DNA from: Rhabdornis inornatus
Taxonomy: Eukaryota; Chordata; Aves; Passeriformes; Rhabdornithidae
Direction of reading: 5' to 3'
Assembly: GCA_013397075.1 (NCBI GenBank)
Contig: VWZS01002580.1
Coordinates: forward strand, 310,001-374,000
Length of the DNA stretch: 64,000 nucleotides
Below the pieces are notes generated by a model. That model worked only from the letters and a program-made list of their open reading frames with translations. It was not told where the DNA came from and did no database searches. This document shows, piece after piece, positions 60,296-64,000 of the stretch (its first letter is position 1; the number at the start of each line of letters is the position of its first letter). The translations under genes were made by a program, and so were the position numbers.

Positions 60296-61175
60296 TATAG
60301 TTTGACCAGCAGTTCCCTACTCTGCCATGTTGGTCTCTTGCTTTCCTTGTCCTGCTTCTTGCTCCTGGGCTTGCCGGGTGTTGCTCTCTATGGAAGACTT
60401 TCTTAAAGATTTGCCAGCTCCATTTGGGCTCCTTTGTCCCTCCAGGCAGTCTCCCAGGGGATCCTATTGACTATTGCCTTGAAGAGCTGGAAGTTTGCTT
60501 TCCTAAAGTTCATGATTCTGACTTTACTCCTTAACTGACCCATATCCCTCAGGATTGCAAACTCTACATTGCATCCCAGGCTGCCTCCAATCTTGACATC
60601 CCTGATTAGCTCACTTGCATTGGTGACCAGTAGACTCATATTGCCTCTCCTCTGATACAGCTGTCTATTACTTGGCTCAAGAAGTTATCCTCCATGCATT
60701 GCAGGGCTGTCCTGGACTGCCTGCAGCTTGCTGTGCTACTTTCCCAACAGAAGTGGGGTGTCCCATCACAACAAGAGCCTGTCAGTGCAATGGCTCCTGT
60801 GGTGGGAGCAAGAAGGCTTCATCAACAGGCTCCCCTTAATCAGATGGTTGATAGTAGACATCAACTATTTGGTTCTCTTTGTTGTCTCGATCTCTGATTC
60901 TTATCCATGGGCTTTTGACCTGTTCTTCTAAGACAGCTCTTCACACTCAATTCAGCCCCTGATGTAGAAGGGCAATCTCTCCACCTCTCCTTCCTCTCTT
61001 CTGAACAGTGTGTAGCAGTGATAGTCACACTCCAATCATGGGATTCTTCTCACCAAGTGTCAGTAATGGCAGCAAGGTCATATCTTTTCAGCAGCACAGT
61101 GGCTTCCAACTTCTCCTGTTTGTTGTCCATGATGTGTACATTAGTCACTAGCAATATTCAGCCAAAGAGAGAAGA
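60296..61175 (-). mobile_element. CR1 LINE ORF2 endonuclease fragment (minus, pseudogenised)
   Basis: Minus-strand translation gives the CR1 AP-endonuclease region in order: NKQEKLEATVLLKRYDLAAI and EESHDWSV near 61.0-61.1 kb, then ASELIRDVKIGGSLGCNVEF, ILRDMGQLRSKVRIMNFRKA and NFQLFKAIVNRIPWETAWRD at 60403-60639. It ends just before the reverse-transcriptase domain. Frameshifts and stops (one directly after the TDTW motif) make it dead. It is unusual here in being an internal piece without the CR1 3' end. Confidence 0.85.
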
Positions 61176-63299
61176 AATTTGTCTGGTGCTTGGTAGTGCC
61201 TTATCTGTATCTTAATCTTTTAATTCCTTCTAATTTCTTAATTATTGCACTTGAGCATAACCTGTTTGGCATTAATTTACCTCAACAGTGAGACTTTCTG
61301 CCTTCAGTAATGCTGGACTATTTGAAACTGGGTCAACGGGCTGTCATTAGCTGAGCTACATGTTAAAACAAACACGAATGTGGTAAAAAATTGACTGATT
61401 GTTCAGTTCCTCTTTTCCCAGTATATTAACTTAATTAAAGTAACTACAGTAGCTAGGGAAAAGCTAGAATAAAATGTGCTGCATCTTGTTCAAATACCAT
61501 TTGCATTATAAAGTTAGAAGTTGCCTTGCAAAGTAAAGCCTTGCCAAAATCAGGTTCCAGCATTAAGCACAAACCAACAGTGAAAGTGTGAATTACAATA
61601 TTGTTTTAAAATAATGATAGCTATTTTCCAGTATACTTGTTCATAGTTCAGTTACCTCTTACCAAACAGCTATTCTATAATTCAGCTTAATCATTCTGCA
61701 GCCCATGATCCTATGCTTTTTTGCCATGCATTATTCAATATCTGCCTCTAACAGGTATTGTTAAATTTCTTTTGTAAGAATCACTTCACTACAGAATGTG
61801 CATTTCGTGAATGATCATACACAAGGAAAGAAGGAAGGTATTTTCTGACTGTGGATCAAAGACATAAAAGCATTAGTGTCAAATCTACATGGTGAAGGAG
61901 TATTTAACTGGAGATGTCTAAGATGTAGGGTTTTTTCAGAGTACATGCATTCTGTAAATCTGAATTACAAATATCTTTGGTTTCAGGTGGATTCCTGGCT
62001 TCTGAGAAATTCTGCAACTGAGCTATGGCTATTAGTCAGGCAACATAGAATGAACAAAACCTTGAACAGTCTAGTCTAAATAGAATGGCTAGTATTATGT
62101 GAGATCTACTTTCAGATACAAACAGATTACAAAACTGCAAATAAAACATTTTTAACCTATGATTTAGTATTTTCCAGCAAACTTCCACCTCACAGGGCAT
62201 CCTCCATACCTAATACTGCAACAAAAAAGTTTACTTTATTGCCAGAAAACCTCTAGTCCAGACTTCAGTCTAATCCTTCTTGCAAATAACTTTGACAGCT
62301 TGTGTCACTAAGTTGGTGTTCATAATTGTGCTCTTCAAGTGTTACTTTATTGGCTAAGAACCACTAAGTAATAGCAGGAAGTATCTTCCTCACAGCAAAG
62401 TACACCCAGCTAATCTGGGTGGCTGGAACATGCTCCTGGGCTCCCTGCAGATTGAAGCATTGATTCCAGCTGCCAGTTAACCACATGTGTTTCCCCTTGT
62501 GATTTCTTTTCTCACATATTTTACACCACCTGGAATTTCATGCCACATTACCATTTTTATTGGAACAGAAATTTACATTTTATTTCTAGGACAAAATGTC
62601 AAACATTTGAGTTCCCTCCTTGAAAGCACAGTCATTCCAGACTTCAAAGAAAAGAAAAGGTCATCAGACTTTGTTTTCTAAATTTCTTTTCTAAATATTT
62701 TCTTTCTCTAAATTTTATTCTTCAACATTAAATTTATCTTTGTAATAGCAAAATCTCTCTCAAATAAAAACAGACAATACCTTCAAATATGACTCATCAG
62801 TGGAAGAGATCTGAAAAATATCAGCTTATATTTGAGGCTTGGCTACCAAGAAGATGAGCTCTTATAATGGAGAGACCTAAGAAAGTTTTAATGATAAATG
62901 GTAGTATTTGTCCCAACTGTAACTATTCAATGTTACATCCTCTATTCAGATCCCAGATGCTAATGGCAACACTTTCTAAACCAGGAGTTTTAACAACAAG
63001 CAAATGACAGCTGATAAATGAATTCAGCCTCCTGCATGTAGTCCTAAATATTTAGTATGGTAGAATCTTGTTATCAGCCTTACAACATCAGAAAAATACT
63101 ATTGCCCAAAAATTAAGAAAAAAAAGGTAGGAGTTAAGAAAATTAATTAAAATTGTTTACAGGAAACAGGTATGGCTGCATGCTGCAATTCCCATGCAAT
63201 CTTTAACTGGGCAGGCTGCTTAAGGTAAGGACTGCAAGATAACAGTAGAGCTGCTCGCCCCTTTGTAGAGCCAAAGAAACCCCTGTACTGAGTCATCAG
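61176..63299. other. Intergenic, no gene seen
   Basis: AT-rich spacer with no supported coding exon, RNA gene or classified repeat. Confidence 0.5.
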
Positions 63300-63740
63300 T
63301 CACTTTAGCAGATTGGTGTCAGGGCCCAGGTTTTGCCTTGACCTTCTTGGGGATTTAGGTGCCTGGGCTCAGGGCCAGCTTAGAGGCAGCCCAGCTGAAG
63401 CCTTGGTGAGTGAGCAGTGGGCAGCTCTGCCAGGGAGCCTGGGCTGGGGCTGCCTGCTCCTCCACTTCAGGCTGCTGGGGCTCTCCTGGCTGATCCCTGC
63501 CTGAGCTGTGCTGCAGCTGTGCTGTGCCTGTGTCCTGCTGCTCCACATCCTCACTGGCTTGATGTCCCTGCTGGATCTTGTCTCTCTGTGTCACCACAAG
63601 CATCTGTGCTGAGAGGGGCTGTGTGCTGCCCACGCCAGGGCTCTGCCTCCCAGGGCAGTGGGGTGGGCCTGGCTGGCACAGTCCTGCCCTTTCAGTGCTG
63701 CTCCTTGCTGCACATCTCTGGGGGAAACTGAAGGGTCAGA
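63300..63740. other. GC-rich island, unclassified (possible LTR or other repeat)
   Basis: About 440 bases rich in GCTG/CAGC and CCTG motifs, sharply bounded by AT-rich DNA. CpG dinucleotides are few, so it does not look like a promoter island. Overlapping open frames on both strands reflect the lack of A/T stops. It could be a decayed ERV LTR or another interspersed repeat. Confidence 0.4.
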
Positions 63741-64000
63741 GGTGTCCTTGTCATTTTCCAGAAAAGCCTTTCACTCTTCTGAAATCACATTATGGTATTT
63801 CATACTGGGCAAGCTGTGCTTTCCAAGCAAACTTGAAAAATAATTGTTTTACTCCAATTCCTTTAGGTATTTATATTAGATCAATTACAATAATATTAAC
63901 AGATTAACTCACTACTGCAAAATTATTCTTGGGATATATTTCTGAACCTCTCCCAATATTGTAGAAGCTGTACAACTTAATTTCTAGCAGCTCATGGCTC

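Noticed and set aside
63313..63907. Overlapping open frames on both strands in the GC-rich patch
   Set aside because: No domain, splice context or consistent frame; they result from GC-rich composition.

Overview
This window is vertebrate nuclear DNA from a bird. The avian signature is at least eight 3'-terminal fragments of CR1 LINEs, an internal CR1 ORF2 fragment, and the 3' part of an endogenous-retrovirus LTR of a type I associate with songbirds and other Neoaves. The background is AT-rich, with long introns, spliced exons and one CpG island. There are no bacterial-type operons, tRNA or rRNA genes, or CRISPR arrays.

Layout: (1) Positions 1-14.6 kb hold the 5' end of ARAP2 on the minus strand. 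A CpG-island promoter with a candidate non-coding first exon lies at about 14.2-14.9 kb, a possible small non-coding exon at 13.4 kb, and the first coding exon, with the N-terminal SAM domain, at 7810-8840. The rest of the gene continues beyond position 1. (2) Positions 14.9-23.5 kb are intergenic, with two CR1 fragments. (3) Positions 23.55-37.54 kb hold a complete plus-strand DTHD1 gene (death domain containing 1). I rebuilt it as ten coding exons with every splice phase matching, giving a 954-residue open frame that ends in a death domain. Intron 1 uses a GC-AG splice pair. About 0.2 kb upstream of the start codon is a perfect match to the RFX 'X-box' consensus, which suggests control by a ciliary-gene programme. 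(4) Positions 37.5-64 kb are a gene desert with CR1 fragments, an ERV LTR, microsatellites, two GC-rich islands and an exact 324-bp duplication framed by single Ns that is best read as an assembly artefact.

ARAP2 and DTHD1 are arranged head to head, as I recall for human 4p14. ARAP2 is a phosphoinositide-dependent Arf6 GAP of focal adhesions and endosomes. DTHD1 is a poorly understood protein with a ZU5/UPA/death-domain type of layout. Nothing in the sequence shows that the two products work together. The promoters look different: a broad CpG island for ARAP2 and a CpG-poor, X-box-containing upstream region for DTHD1.

I found no wholly new biological system. The most useful leads are the DTHD1 X-box, the GC-AG intron, the N-bounded duplication, a perfect 19-bp-arm inverted repeat next to a CR1 fragment, and a small, well-initiated antisense ORF in the ARAP2 intron.
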